Notes: a model not told the origin generated them from the sequence alone. 64,000 bases of DNA from Parvibaculum sp. (GCF_030651915.1 NZ_JAUSBV010000008.1:186001-250000); one strand, 5' to 3'. Numbered from the stretch's first letter, positions 32,094 to 42,543 are shown. Made by a program: numbers and translations.

Positions 32094-35000
32094 TGAAAAT
32101 CGCGACTCTTCGGCACGAAACGCGCCGCACGCAATCGCCGCTCCTCGTGCCGGGCGGTCACTGCTTCGCGCGGATCGCGTGATGCCCGCTTCACTTCATC
32201 GATCGGCAACAGCGCCACCTCGCCAATATCGCCGATCTCCGAGAGCCCTGTCAGTTCATCCGTCAGATCTTCGAGTTCCTCGGCCACGACATGAATGACG
32301 ATCCCTTCTTTCTGCACCCGCCCGCGCACCAGAAGAAGCCTTGACGTGATGACAATACGCCGCCGCGCCTCGAAAAGTTTCGGCCAGATGATGATGTTGG
32401 CGATGCCTGTTTCGTCTTCGAGCGTCGCGAAAATAACACCGCGCCCCGTGCCCGGCCGTTGCCTCACCAGCACCAGTCCCGCCAGCGTCACGCGGCGGCC
32501 GGCCTCGATTGTCTTGAGCCCCGCATTGGGTGTCACACCCCGCGCTGCGAAGCGTGGTCGCAGGAAGGAAATAGGATGCGCCTTCAGCGACAGCCTGAGC
32601 GTCGCATAATCGAGCACCACATGTTCGCCAAGCGGTATGGCGGGCAGCGCCATTTCTTGTTCGCGTTGAAAACCGCCCCCCTCCAGCGCCGCGAAAAGCG
32701 GCAGTGCGGCAGGTTGTGCACCGCTTCCACCGCCGCCATATCCACCGAGCCCGCGCACCGCCCACAATGCCTCTCGCCGGTCGAGGCCGAGCGAGCGGAA
32801 CGCATCGGCATCCGCCAGTCTTTCGATCATGGCAGGCTTGAGCCCGGTCTTGAGCCAGAAATGACGCACGGAATCGAAGCCCACGCCCCGCGCCTTCTCG
32901 ATCGTTTCTCCCGCTTCCGCCGGCAAACCCTTCACCTGCCGGAAACCCAGCCTTACGGCATACCTACTTCCATCATCCATCTCTTCCAGCGTGCAATTCC
33001 AGTCGCTGCGATTGACATCGACCTCTCTGACATCGACACCATGCTCCTGCGCATCACGCACAAGCTGCGCGGCCGCATAAAAACCCATCGGCTGCGAATT
33101 GAGAATCGCGGCACAAAAAACATCCGGGTAATGGCACTTCAGCCAGGCGGAAACATAGGCGAGAAGCGCAAAGCTTGCTGCATGGCTTTCGGGAAAACCG
33201 TAATCGGCAAAGCCCTCGATCTGCTTGAAACAGCGCTCGGCAAAATCCACTTCATATCCGTTGTTGATCATGCCGGTAACGAACTTGTCCCGGTAGATGC
33301 CGATCGTGCCGGATTTCCGGAACGTCGCCATAGCGCGCCGCAACTGGTCGGATTCGCCCGGCGTAAAGCTCGCCGCGACAATGGCGATCTTCATCGCCTG
33401 TTCCTGGAACAGCGGCACGCCATATGTCTTGTGCAAGACCTCTTCCAGAACTGCGGAAGGATAGGTGACTTTCTCCCCTCCGCTGCGCCTTCGCAGATAA
33501 GGATGGACCATGTCGCCTTGTATGGGCCCCGGCCGGACGATCGCCACCTCGACCACAAGATCGTAAAAGCAGCGCGGCTTCAGCCGCGGCAGCATCGACA
33601 TCTGCGCCCGGCTCTCGACCTGGAAAACGCCGATGGCGTCCGCCTCACACAGCATGTCGTAAACCGCCAGGTCATTCTGTGGCACATCGGCAAGCCCCAT
33701 GCGAATGCCATAATGCCTGTCGAGCAGATCGAAGGCGCGCCGGATGCAGGTGAGCATACCAAGCGCCAGAATGTCGATTTTGAGGATGCCCAGCGTATCG
33801 AGATCGTCCTTGTCCCATTCGACGAAAGTACGATCATCCATTGCCGCGTTCTGGATCGGCACGACGTCTTCGAGTGGACCCTTGGTGATGACGAAACCGC
33901 CCACATGCTGCGAAAGATGACGCGGAAAGCCGATCAGTTCCCGCGCCAGCACCAGCGCCTGCTGCAAGCTCCTGTCGCCGGGATCGAGCCCGGCTTCGCG
34001 CGCATCCTTTTCGGAGATGCCGCTGTTCGACCAGCCCCACGTCGAGCGTGACAGTGCGGTCACGACATCTTCCGACAGGCCGAATACCTTGCCGACATCT
34101 CGAATGGCACTACGCGAGCGATAGGAAATGACGGTTGCAGCGATACCGGCACGGTGTCGCCCGTATTTTCCATAGATGTACTGGATCACCTCTTCGCGCC
34201 GTTCATGCTCGAAATCGACATCGATATCCGGCGGTTCGCTGCGGTCCTTCGAAACGAAGCGCTCGAACAGAAGATCTATCTCGGTCGGGTTGACCGAGGT
34301 GATACCGAGACAGAAACAGACGGCGGAATTGGCTGCAGAGCCGCGCCCCTGACAAAGAATATTTCGGCTGCGTGCTTCGCGGACAATGTCATGCACAGTA
34401 AGAAAATAGGGTGCATAGTTCATTTCACCGATCAATTTCAGCTCATGCACGATGGTCGCCTTGAGCTTGTCGTCGGCACCGTCGGAAAGCCTCCCCTGCG
34501 CACCTTCCCATGTCAGCCTTTCGAGAAGTTCTTGCGGCGTCTCATGCTCGGAAAAATTGTCGGTCGGATATTCGTAGCGAAGTTCATCGAGCGAGAATGC
34601 GCAGCGCGTTGCAATGTCGCGTGTCGCGGCCAGCGCCTGAGGCGCATGGGCGAGAAGCCGCGCCATTTCCATCCCGCTTTTGACATGCCGCTCGGCATTC
34701 GCTTCGAGACGAAATCCCGCTTCCGCGAGCGTGCAATGTTCACGGATGCAAGTGACGACATCGGCCAGCGGTTTGCGGTCCGGTGTGTGATAGAGCACAT
34801 CATTGGTCGCCACGAGCGGAACGTCCGCCTCCCGCGCCATACGGCCGAGAAGAACGAAACGGCTCTTGTCGTCGGCGCGGTAGAGCGGCGTCAGGCCAAG
34901 CCAGACAGATCCTGGAAAACCTTGTGCGAGCTGCGTCAGCGCGGCTGTGAAATCCTTGCCCGGCACAGGAGGCGGCATGGCGATCAAACATTGCCCCACG

Positions 35001-35350
35001 CCATGTTCCAGCACATCGGCGAGCGTCAGGTGGCATTGGCCTTTGGCTGCGCGCCGGTTACCGAGCGTGAGAAGCCGCGTCAGCCGCGCATAACCCGCGC
35101 GATCCTGCGGATAGGCGATGACTTCGAAACCGTCCATCGTCACAAGCCGCGCACCCACAAGAAGTCGCAAGCCTTCCACCTTTGCCGCCGCATGGGCACG
35201 CACAACGCCGGCCAGCGTATTGCGATCAGCGACGCCGATGACGTCAAGCCCCTGCGCCTTCGCCGCCAGCACCAGCTCGGTGGCATGCGACGCGCCGCGC
35301 AGGAAACTGAAATTTGTCGAAATCGCCAACTCTGCAAACGGCACGCTCAT
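32090..35350 (-). CDS. dnaE2: Error-prone DNA polymerase DnaE2 (ImuC)
   Basis: The catalytic polymerase of the SOS mutasome with ImuA and ImuB. The 1086-residue product has an N-terminal PHP-like domain (TNFSFLRGASHATELV; the expected His pair at the start is absent, as in DnaE2), the polymerase core with catalytic aspartates in PDIDVDFEHERREEVIQYI, then helix-hairpin-helix and OB-fold regions. I start at the ATG at 35350, which overlaps the imuB stop by 4 bp. It is co-transcribed with imuB under a LexA box. Confidence 0.95.
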   Translation of the reverse strand: MSVPFAELAISTNFSFLRGASHATELVLAAKAQGLDVIGVADRNTLAGVVRAHAAAKVEGLRLLVGARLVTMDGFEVIAYPQDRAGYARLTRLLTLGNRRAAKGQCHLTLADVLEHGVGQCLIAMPPPVPGKDFTAALTQLAQGFPGSVWLGLTPLYRADDKSRFVLLGRMAREADVPLVATNDVLYHTPDRKPLADVVTCIREHCTLAEAGFRLEANAERHVKSGMEMARLLAHAPQALAATRDIATRCAFSLDELRYEYPTDNFSEHETPQELLERLTWEGAQGRLSDGADDKLKATIVHELKLIGEMNYAPYFLTVHDIVREARSRNILCQGRGSAANSAVCFCLGITSVNPTEIDLLFERFVSKDRSEPPDIDVDFEHERREEVIQYIYGKYGRHRAGIAATVISYRSRSAIRDVGKVFGLSEDVVTALSRSTWGWSNSGISEKDAREAGLDPGDRSLQQALVLARELIGFPRHLSQHVGGFVITKGPLEDVVPIQNAAMDDRTFVEWDKDDLDTLGILKIDILALGMLTCIRRAFDLLDRHYGIRMGLADVPQNDLAVYDMLCEADAIGVFQVESRAQMSMLPRLKPRCFYDLVVEVAIVRPGPIQGDMVHPYLRRRSGGEKVTYPSAVLEEVLHKTYGVPLFQEQAMKIAIVAASFTPGESDQLRRAMATFRKSGTIGIYRDKFVTGMINNGYEVDFAERCFKQIEGFADYGFPESHAASFALLAYVSAWLKCHYPDVFCAAILNSQPMGFYAAAQLVRDAQEHGVDVREVDVNRSDWNCTLEEMDDGSRYAVRLGFRQVKGLPAEAGETIEKARGVGFDSVRHFWLKTGLKPAMIERLADADAFRSLGLDRREALWAVRGLGGYGGGGSGAQPAALPLFAALEGGGFQREQEMALPAIPLGEHVVLDYATLRLSLKAHPISFLRPRFAARGVTPNAGLKTIEAGRRVTLAGLVLVRQRPGTGRGVIFATLEDETGIANIIIWPKLFEARRRIVITSRLLLVRGRVQKEGIVIHVVAEELEDLTDELTGLSEIGDIGEVALLPIDEVKRASRDPREAVTARHEERRLRAARFVPKSRDFH

Positions 35351-36954
35351 TCGAAAACACCGTGCAGATACCAACGTGGTCCCTCCGTGTCGCGCAGGTA
35401 AAGCCCGTCGCGATAGAGCCAGAAGCGCCGCCCCTCGACATCCTCCACGCGGTAATAGTCGCGCGTTCGCCGTTCGCCAGGCCGCCACCATTCGGGTGCA
35501 ATCCGCTCTGGCCCTTCAGCCCGCGCCACGCGATGCGCGACGCGCCGCCATCGGAAAATCCGCGGTGGCCCTTCCGGCACTTCGGCAACGGCTTCCACAG
35601 CCTCCGGCTGCGCCAGAAGCCGCAGCGGCCGGGCGAGACGCCCCGTCAGCGCCGCCGCCATCTGTTCTTCGACTTGTGTGCGCCAGCCGCACATGGCCGA
35701 TGTCACACCCTTGAGCGCCGGCACGGGAATGACGGCACGTTCCGGAATGTGACTCGCCCGCGGTTCGAGCCTGACGATGCGATCATGCCCCAGCCGGACG
35801 CCGAACCGATCGATGATCTGCGCCAGCGCTTCTGCGCCAGCGCCCTTGGCATCGAAACTGTCCTGCGCCGGCACCAGCGGGTCGGCTGCGGTCGCGGCCA
35901 GCATCGCCGCCTCGATACCGAAACCCGCATCGAAATTATCGCCCGTCTGTGCAAGTTTCTCGTGGAAAAGCCGCGCTAGATGCGAAGCGTCATGCGAAGC
36001 GGCCGCGGTACCGGCAAAAAGCCGTGTCACTTCACCATCGGCACGGAAAAGCGTCAGTTCGAGCCGCCGCGCACCCCGCCGCTCGCTTGCGAGCAACCGG
36101 CAAAGCTCGGTGGCGAGAAGCCGGACTGCTTCCACGATGTCTTCGGTTCGCACCAGCCCTTCGACGAAAAGCCCGCGCGCACGAAAAGGCGCCGGCGGCC
36201 GCAGCGGCGAAATCGGTTCGCGCACGAAGCCCAGCGCCTCGTCAAGACGTCGCGCGACATCGGGTCCAAACCGCGCTGCGAGGGGCGCGCGTGGCTTGCC
36301 ATAAAGATCGCCGATGCGCTTGAGGCCGAGCCGCATCAGCCCACCGATCGTCGCATCATCAAACCGAAGCGCCGCCACCGGCAATGTTTCGAGCGCGCCC
36401 GCCTCACCTCCCGGCGGCAGGATGAGAGCGGGTACATCGCCAAACCGCGCCAGTGCCCAGGCCGCACCTGGCGTTGAGGCGACCGCCACACGCCCCGTCA
36501 ACCCGAACCCGCGAAGCTGCCTCCGCAGATCGGCGACAAGCGCCGCCTCACCGCCGAAAAGATGATCGCAACCGCTGATGTCGAGCAGCAACCCGTCAGG
36601 TTCCGCGCCAATGCCCACGGGATCGACCGCCGTCCAGGGCGTGTAGCGTCCGCACCAGAGCGCAAACTGCGTCAGCGTCGCCCGATCGGCGCCGAAATCG
36701 GCAGCCTGCAAATCGAGCGCTGGGCAAATCATCATTGCATCGGGCACAAGCTGTCCCGGCGCGATGCCGGCCGCCGCCGCTGCCCGGTTGCGCGCGGTCA
36801 CGCGGACCCCTCCCTGACCCGGTGCAGCCAGTGCCAGCGGTATCTCGGGAGCCGAAACCCTGCCGCCCGTTCGCCGGAGCGCACGACGAAACCGCTCCAC
36901 CGGCCAGTGCGGCAGCCAAAGCGCGGCGATCCGCCTTTTTTCGTCCATACGCAT
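35347..36954 (-). CDS. imuB: Y-family polymerase-like protein ImuB
   Basis: ImuB links ImuA and DnaE2 to the sliding clamp; family members lack polymerase catalytic acids. The 535-residue product starts RIAALWLPHWPVERFRR, without the DxD of active Y-family enzymes, and the region of the second catalytic pair reads LLLDISGCDHLFGGE. Finger/palm-like helices and a C-terminal region with conserved REPISPLRPP follow. The start is one of two close ATGs (36954, 36948). A LexA box lies 21 bp upstream. Confidence 0.93.
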   Translation of the reverse strand: MRMDEKRRIAALWLPHWPVERFRRALRRTGGRVSAPEIPLALAAPGQGGVRVTARNRAAAAAGIAPGQLVPDAMMICPALDLQAADFGADRATLTQFALWCGRYTPWTAVDPVGIGAEPDGLLLDISGCDHLFGGEAALVADLRRQLRGFGLTGRVAVASTPGAAWALARFGDVPALILPPGGEAGALETLPVAALRFDDATIGGLMRLGLKRIGDLYGKPRAPLAARFGPDVARRLDEALGFVREPISPLRPPAPFRARGLFVEGLVRTEDIVEAVRLLATELCRLLASERRGARRLELTLFRADGEVTRLFAGTAAASHDASHLARLFHEKLAQTGDNFDAGFGIEAAMLAATAADPLVPAQDSFDAKGAGAEALAQIIDRFGVRLGHDRIVRLEPRASHIPERAVIPVPALKGVTSAMCGWRTQVEEQMAAALTGRLARPLRLLAQPEAVEAVAEVPEGPPRIFRWRRVAHRVARAEGPERIAPEWWRPGERRTRDYYRVEDVEGRRFWLYRDGLYLRDTEGPRWYLHGVFE

Positions 36955-36974
36955 CGCCGGAAAAACCGTCAAAA

Positions 36975-36989
36975 GAACAAAAAGGGAAC
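36975..36989. promoter_or_regulatory. LexA (SOS) box upstream of imuB-dnaE2
   Basis: GAACAAAAAGGGAAC is an exact GAAC-N7-GAAC match to the alphaproteobacterial LexA operator. It is 20 bases before the imuB ATG. Confidence 0.85.
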
Positions 36990-37097
36990 GATCACTTTGA
37001 CTCAGCCACGTCCCGAAGGCGAGTCGAATCTCGCACCGCCCTGTTTTTGCCTGAAACAGGCATAAGATGAGCCCGCACACCCGAAAGGCATCGCCCC

Positions 37098-37352
37098 ATG
37101 ACGAAATATCCGCTCATCCTTCTCGCGCTTCTTGCGCCACTGACACTGGCCGCCTGCGCCGACCCGAAAGCCGAGCAGGCACGTCTTGATGCGATCGATC
37201 ATACGAATTGCGTCGACCTGGGCTTCGAGCCGGGCACCGAGGCCTATGGCAATTGCCGGCTGAAGATGAAGGAAATCCGTGCGAAGGAAGAAGGCAACCG
37301 CTCGCCGAACATCGGTTTCGGCGTAGGTATCGGCGTCAGCAAGGGTTTCTGA
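37098..37352 (+). CDS. Small lipoprotein A
   Basis: An 84-residue lipoprotein: signal LILLALLAPLTLAAC with the lipobox Cys at residue 20, then a short charged helix and the motif CVDLGFEPGTEAYGNCRLKM, and a Gly-rich tail. It shares the C-x(2)-LGF-x-PGTEA-x(2)-NC-x-LK pattern with the next gene, so they are tandem paralogues. Function unknown. Both lie between imuB and imuA on the opposite strand. Confidence 0.85.
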   Translation: MTKYPLILLALLAPLTLAACADPKAEQARLDAIDHTNCVDLGFEPGTEAYGNCRLKMKEIRAKEEGNRSPNIGFGVGIGVSKGF

Positions 37353-37372
37353 CGCAACGAAGGGAGGTTGGC

Positions 37373-37669
37373 ATGAAAGTCGTGAAAACTACTCTGGCCC
37401 TCCTGATGCTGTTTGCGCTTGCCGCCTGCGTAAGCCCGCAGGAACAGGCCGCACGCGCCGCCGCCCAGACGCAGGCCGACGGTACCGAATGCGAACGGCT
37501 GGGTTTCACGCCCGGCACCGAGGCTTTCGCCAATTGCCAGTTGAAGCTGAAAGAAATTCGCGCCCAGCAGGAAAACACGCAGGCGCTGCGTCGCGCGCAA
37601 ACACCGCCGCCTTTCTGGGGACCATGGCCGGGCTACTATCCCCACCCTTATCCCTACCGGCGCTGGTAA
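37373..37669 (+). CDS. Small lipoprotein B, paralogue of A
   Basis: A 98-residue lipoprotein: signal TLALLMLFALAAC (Cys19), then CERLGFTPGTEAFANCQLKL, followed by a helix with KEIRAQQ and a Pro/Tyr/Trp-rich tail ending YPYRRW. Ribosome site GGGAGG. Start chosen at the ATG at 37373; the frame is open farther upstream but within lipoprotein A. It ends one base from the imuA stop, on the other strand. Confidence 0.85.
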   Translation: MKVVKTTLALLMLFALAACVSPQEQAARAAAQTQADGTECERLGFTPGTEAFANCQLKLKEIRAQQENTQALRRAQTPPPFWGPWPGYYPHPYPYRRW

Positions 37670-37670
37670 C

Positions 37671-38501
37671 TCAAGCGCTTTGCCTGAATGCCGCCACGCT
37701 CTCTCTCGCTGGCGCGGGCGGTTTCTCCCATCGTGCAAGCGCTGCCGTATCGGCAAGCGCAAAGCGCCTGTCGCCGGCATGCCATGCCACATTCCATGTG
37801 CCCGGCGCACCGCCGCGCGCGCGCGTCAATGCGGCGCGCCAGCATGGCACGCCCGTCAACCCGGCAAACTCATCTGTATCCGGAATAACTGAACCTGGAA
37901 GAGCGGCAATGCGCCAGCGTGTGACAGCCGCGCTTGCCGCCCCGCCGTCATGCCCGGTGAACAGAAGTACTGGTGTTCCTTTTTCTTCCGCTGCAAGCTG
38001 CAGCCGTCGCGTCGCCGTCAGATCGAGTGCGGCAGCGCGCCCGGCCACCTCGCCGATAACGACAGCAAAGACGCCGGACCGCAGCGCCTCCTCCATCGCC
38101 CAGAGGCAATCCGTGACGGAGGCAGGAAGCGCAAGCACGAGCCGCGCCGGGTCGAACCCGAAGCCGACAAGCCCCGGCCCGTAAAGCGCGCCGATGTCGA
38201 AAGGCGGTTGCGCCGAGCCACACCAGAGAACGGGCATGGATGTGCTTTCGGCAAGGCATGTGGCAAGCGCCGCCAGAAAACCCGTCGCCGCGCCCATGTC
38301 GCGATAATCCGCGGCGCCCACCTCATGCAGTGCACCGGCCTTCAGCCCGCCGCCCGGCAGCGCCGCATCGATCGCATCGACGTTTAGCGGCACGAAACGC
38401 CCGTTCCCTGCCGTTTCAAATCCGGCGAAAGGCCCGGCAATCCGGGCCCTGAGGTCGGCGACAAGCGCGGTTTTGGCATCCTGTTGCGAGAGCGGCGGCA
38501 T
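37671..38501 (-). CDS. imuA: Mutasome protein ImuA
   Basis: ImuA is a RecA-like protein of the SOS mutasome. The 276-residue product has the ImuA pattern: VDAIDAALPGGGLKAGALHEVGA near the N-terminus, VLWCGSAQPPFDIGALYGPGL, then helices ending with LDLTATRRLQLAAEEKGTP and SAAVTRWRI. A full Walker A is not evident, as is usual for this group. It is separated from imuB and dnaE2 by two lipoprotein genes and has its own LexA box. Confidence 0.9.
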   Translation of the reverse strand: MPPLSQQDAKTALVADLRARIAGPFAGFETAGNGRFVPLNVDAIDAALPGGGLKAGALHEVGAADYRDMGAATGFLAALATCLAESTSMPVLWCGSAQPPFDIGALYGPGLVGFGFDPARLVLALPASVTDCLWAMEEALRSGVFAVVIGEVAGRAAALDLTATRRLQLAAEEKGTPVLLFTGHDGGAASAAVTRWRIAALPGSVIPDTDEFAGLTGVPCWRAALTRARGGAPGTWNVAWHAGDRRFALADTAALARWEKPPAPARESVAAFRQSA

Positions 38502-38517
38502 GAGACAAAGCCTTTTT

Positions 38518-38532
38518 GTTCTTGTTTTGTTC
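38518..38532. promoter_or_regulatory. LexA (SOS) box upstream of imuA
   Basis: GTTCTTGTTTTGTTC is GTTC-N7-GTTC, read GAAC-N7-GAAC on the imuA strand. It is 16 bases before the imuA ATG. Exact spacing and half-sites. Confidence 0.85.
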
Positions 38533-38586
38533 TAGCCACACATCTTCCACAAGTCAATTCTCCTCACAGGACGTCGGAACATGGAC

Positions 38587-39204
38587 TCAAGCTTGCGCCA
38601 CGCCCCAATAATTGAAGCCCGCAACGCGCGGCGTCGACGGCAGATACATGGTCTGCAGATCGGCGATGCGGAACCCGCCTTCCTCGATAAGCGCCGGCAT
38701 CTTGCGGTTGAGGTTGCAGCCGCCAAACAGCACTTTCCACACCGGATTGATGCGATCCTGCCATTTCGCCACGCCCTCGTCCGGCGCCGCGCCATGCTCG
38801 CAGAAAATGAGCTTGCCGCCCGGCTTCAACACCCGCTTCATGCCTTCAAGCGCCTTCACCGGATCGGGAATGGTGCAAAGGCTGAAGGTGCAGAGCACCG
38901 TGTCGACGCTCTTGTCGTCGAGCGGGATTTGTTCGCCAGGCAGGCCGATGAATTCGACCGGGAAGGAAAGATCTTTCGCCCGCTCGCCGGCAAGCTTCCA
39001 CGAGGCTTCGGACGGATCGAGCCCGATCACGCGTGTGACTTTCGCCGGATCGTAATAAGGCAGGTTGAGGCCCGTCCCGATGCCGATTTCAAGCACCGTT
39101 CCCTCGGCCATCGGCACCACCTTCTTGCGTTGATAGCGGATCGGCTTGGTTCCGCAGGCGCAGTTGATGATATGCGGTACAATCCGGTTTTCGTAAAAGC
39201 CCAT
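38587..39204 (-). CDS. Methyltransferase type 11 (METTL7/UbiE-like)
   Basis: A 205-residue SAM methyltransferase starting MGFYENRIVPHIINCACG, with motif I TVLEIGIGTGLNLPYY, an acidic residue after it in IGLDPS, and a conserved VDTVLCTFSLCTIPDPVKAL. The short N-terminal ..FYENRIVPHIIN form is typical of methyltransferases in lipid or thiol chemistry. Start chosen at 39204. Substrate unknown. Confidence 0.85.
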   Translation of the reverse strand: MGFYENRIVPHIINCACGTKPIRYQRKKVVPMAEGTVLEIGIGTGLNLPYYDPAKVTRVIGLDPSEASWKLAGERAKDLSFPVEFIGLPGEQIPLDDKSVDTVLCTFSLCTIPDPVKALEGMKRVLKPGGKLIFCEHGAAPDEGVAKWQDRINPVWKVLFGGCNLNRKMPALIEEGGFRIADLQTMYLPSTPRVAGFNYWGVAQA

Positions 39205-39257
39205 GATGCGTCCCTCCCGATCCGTCAGACAGCGCGGAGTATGACGCCGCCGCTTCG

Positions 39258-40115
39258 CTAGCGCCACTCCGAAACGCCGAAGCGCAGCAGACGGTCGCCA
39301 TCAATCGGTCCGACGGTACGCCCGCGCCCCTTGAGGCCCAGCGCCGCCGCGCGCAACAACCGCTTCTCGCGCAGCACACTGGCCCGCCGCACACCCGCCG
39401 AAAGCGCCTGCCAAACTGTCTCCGGTTCGATGAGGCCCGCCACAGCGGTCACGCCCCGCCCGTCCCAGCCCATTGCAACAAGCCGGTCACGCGAATGCCC
39501 GGCCTCGCGCGCGGCGCCCGCGACATCAGCCGCATCGGCAAGCGCGGCGGCGGCGAGACCCGCCAGTGCCGTATTGCGCGCCTGCACCGCAACGCAATCG
39601 GCAAGCCCCGAAGTCGGCGTGGCGGAGCGAATGCCGCCGATGGCGACACCCCCTTGCAACCCCGCACCGAGCGCCGCGGAAAATTCATGAAGCACCGGCG
39701 GCAGGCTCGTCCGCAACGGTACGTTTTCACCTGCTTCCAGATGAACTGCCATCACGTCGCCCACCGAAACCAGCACCAGCGTCGTCCGGCCGCCCTCGCG
39801 CATTGCCACCAGAACCGCATCGCAAACCGCACCGGGCAGCGCCGCCAGCGCCGGCGGCAGATCATCGACGGGCATGGCATCGCGCATGGTGTGGAATGCC
39901 TCAATCGCAAGCCGCCCGGCACTCCCGCGCGGCAATATATCGGCAGACCCACCTGCAAGAAGTTCGGCATCGGCCATCAGCGCCAACGAAACCTCGCGTG
40001 CCATCTCCATGCCCGCATCGAGCGCATCGCGCGCGCCCTCTCCCGCCGCCGCCAGCCGAAGCACGCCCGGCCATACCTCGAATTCTTTCTCAATCAACGA
40101 TGCAGCAGCCAGCAT
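39258..40115 (-). CDS. Uncharacterised protein, possibly UPF0280/ApbE-like
   Basis: A 285-residue Ala/Gly-rich protein without signal or membrane segment. The region GLADCVAVQARNTALAGLAAAALADAADV resembles UPF0280 proteins, a thin similarity that I would not rely on. Length and neighbours (methyltransferase, DUF3574) do not clarify its role. The frame is well supported by coding pattern. Confidence 0.6.
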   Translation of the reverse strand: MLAAASLIEKEFEVWPGVLRLAAAGEGARDALDAGMEMAREVSLALMADAELLAGGSADILPRGSAGRLAIEAFHTMRDAMPVDDLPPALAALPGAVCDAVLVAMREGGRTTLVLVSVGDVMAVHLEAGENVPLRTSLPPVLHEFSAALGAGLQGGVAIGGIRSATPTSGLADCVAVQARNTALAGLAAAALADAADVAGAAREAGHSRDRLVAMGWDGRGVTAVAGLIEPETVWQALSAGVRRASVLREKRLLRAAALGLKGRGRTVGPIDGDRLLRFGVSEWR

Positions 40116-40138
40116 GGCGGAAACTCGACAGGGAAAAA

Positions 40139-40558
40139 CTATTCAACAACACGAACCGGCGCTTCCGTATGGAAAACCGATCTCTGGCCGAAACGCTTTA
40201 TGTAGTCGGCCTTGATCGCGGCAAGAGCTGCCACAGCATCCGGTGTTGCATCGTGCACGACAATCACGACCTTGGTCGCCTCTCTCACGATGGCCGCATC
40301 GGCAAGTCCCGCGTCGCGCCATTGGCCGTAGGCGTCGACAACGGTCAGCCCGTCGGGAAAGCGCGGCGTCACCGCCTCGACGAGAAATCGCCGCCAGTCG
40401 CGCTCGCTGACCGTGCCGCCATCGCCGCGATCGAGCCCGAAATAGAGCGTCGTCTGGACAACACCGGAGACCGGATCGGCAATGGCTGCATGGCGCGGCG
40501 ATGCGACACCGACAAGTGCCAGAACGACAAGAAAGACATGGATGAATCGGCGGGTCAT
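40139..40558 (-). CDS. DUF3574 secreted protein
   Basis: A 139-residue exported protein: signal peptide (FIHVFLVVLALVGVASPRHA), then the DUF3574 pattern TTLYFGLDRGDGGTVSERDW, FLVEAVTPRFPDGLTVVDAYGQWR, and KVVIVVHDATPDAVAAL ending RFGQRSVFHTEAPV. Function unknown. It lies 40 bp from the ferredoxin gene and may share its transcript. Confidence 0.75.
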   Translation of the reverse strand: MTRRFIHVFLVVLALVGVASPRHAAIADPVSGVVQTTLYFGLDRGDGGTVSERDWRRFLVEAVTPRFPDGLTVVDAYGQWRDAGLADAAIVREATKVVIVVHDATPDAVAALAAIKADYIKRFGQRSVFHTEAPVRVVE

Positions 40559-40598
40559 GGCCCCTACTCTGAACCCTGACGCGCCGCTTCGCTAGCCC

Positions 40599-40922
40599 TC
40601 AGGCGGCCTCGCGCAAGGCCACGTCTGCGATACGAAGACGCAACCCGTCAAGCGCCGGCGTCATGATCAGCTGGCAGGAAAGCCGCGACCAGTCGCCGCC
40701 AAAGTTCCGGTCGAGCATATCGACCTCGTCGTCGCGTGGTGGATGAAGCTTCGTCGTCCATTCGGGATCGACTTCCACCTGGCAGGTGCCACAAGCGCAG
40801 GCCCCGCCGCATTCGGCGACGATCGGAAAGCCGTAGTCGCGGATGATTTCCATCACCCGCCAGCCCTCGGCGGCTTCGAGCGCTTGCTCAACGCCCTTTT
40901 GGTCCACAAGAACGATACGCAT
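40599..40922 (-). CDS. 2Fe-2S ferredoxin (adrenodoxin-like) A
   Basis: A 107-residue ferredoxin with cluster Cys at 38, 44, 47 and 83 (C-x5-C-x2-C, then SRLSCQ). Electron carriers of this type serve P450s or Fe-S assembly. It is 24 bp downstream of a ferredoxin-NADP reductase gene, which probably supplies its electrons. An additional Cys42 is not a usual ligand. Confidence 0.9.
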   Translation of the reverse strand: MRIVLVDQKGVEQALEAAEGWRVMEIIRDYGFPIVAECGGACACGTCQVEVDPEWTTKLHPPRDDEVDMLDRNFGGDWSRLSCQLIMTPALDGLRLRIADVALREAA

Positions 40923-40946
40923 TTCTTGCTCCGGCTGTTCAGTGGT

Positions 40947-42014
<1,068 letters not shown>

Positions 42015-42214
42015 CTAAAATAACTTGCAAAAATTGTGGTTTAATCTATTTCACAATCCGCGACGCTTATATAGGGGCGCGGAGGCCCGCCGCCAAGCGG
42101 AATTTGCAGAATTGTGGCGCTCCGCGGCGATTTGCGGCGGTATGCGCCCCGTGACATTCCGTCCGCCCTGCCTATTTTATGCGGAGCGCGGCGAAGAGAG
42201 AGGCGGAGACGAGA

Positions 42215-42523
42215 ATGGTCAAGTGCAACACCATGGCGGATGTCCGCCGCGAGATCGACCGGATCGACCGCGAGCTGGTGAAGCTGCTGGCGGAGCGCCA
42301 GACCTATATCGAACAGGCCGGGGCGATCAAGGGCGAGCGCACGCGGGTGCGCGACGAGGCGCGGATCGAAGACGTGGTGCAGAAAGTGCTGGCCGAAGCC
42401 GACCGCGCCGGCCTGTCGCGTGCCATTGCCGAGCCGTTGTGGCGCCTGCTGATCGAGAAATCGATCGCGCATGAATACGAAATTTTCGACGCCAAGCCGC
42501 GCGCGACCGGTACCGGCGACTGA
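42215..42523 (+). CDS. Chorismate mutase, AroQ class
   Basis: Converts chorismate to prephenate for Phe and Tyr synthesis. The 102-residue all-helical product has the AroQ pattern VRREIDRIDRELVKLLAERQ, EQAGAIKGERTRVRDEAR, and IAEPLWRLLIEKSIAHEY. Start chosen at the ATG at 42215; upstream codons are unlikely. It is divergent from ferredoxin reductase, across an AT-rich gap, and convergent with the GST gene. Confidence 0.9.
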   Translation: MVKCNTMADVRREIDRIDRELVKLLAERQTYIEQAGAIKGERTRVRDEARIEDVVQKVLAEADRAGLSRAIAEPLWRLLIEKSIAHEYEIFDAKPRATGTGD

Positions 42524-42543
42524 CAGCCGCCGGCGAGACAAGT

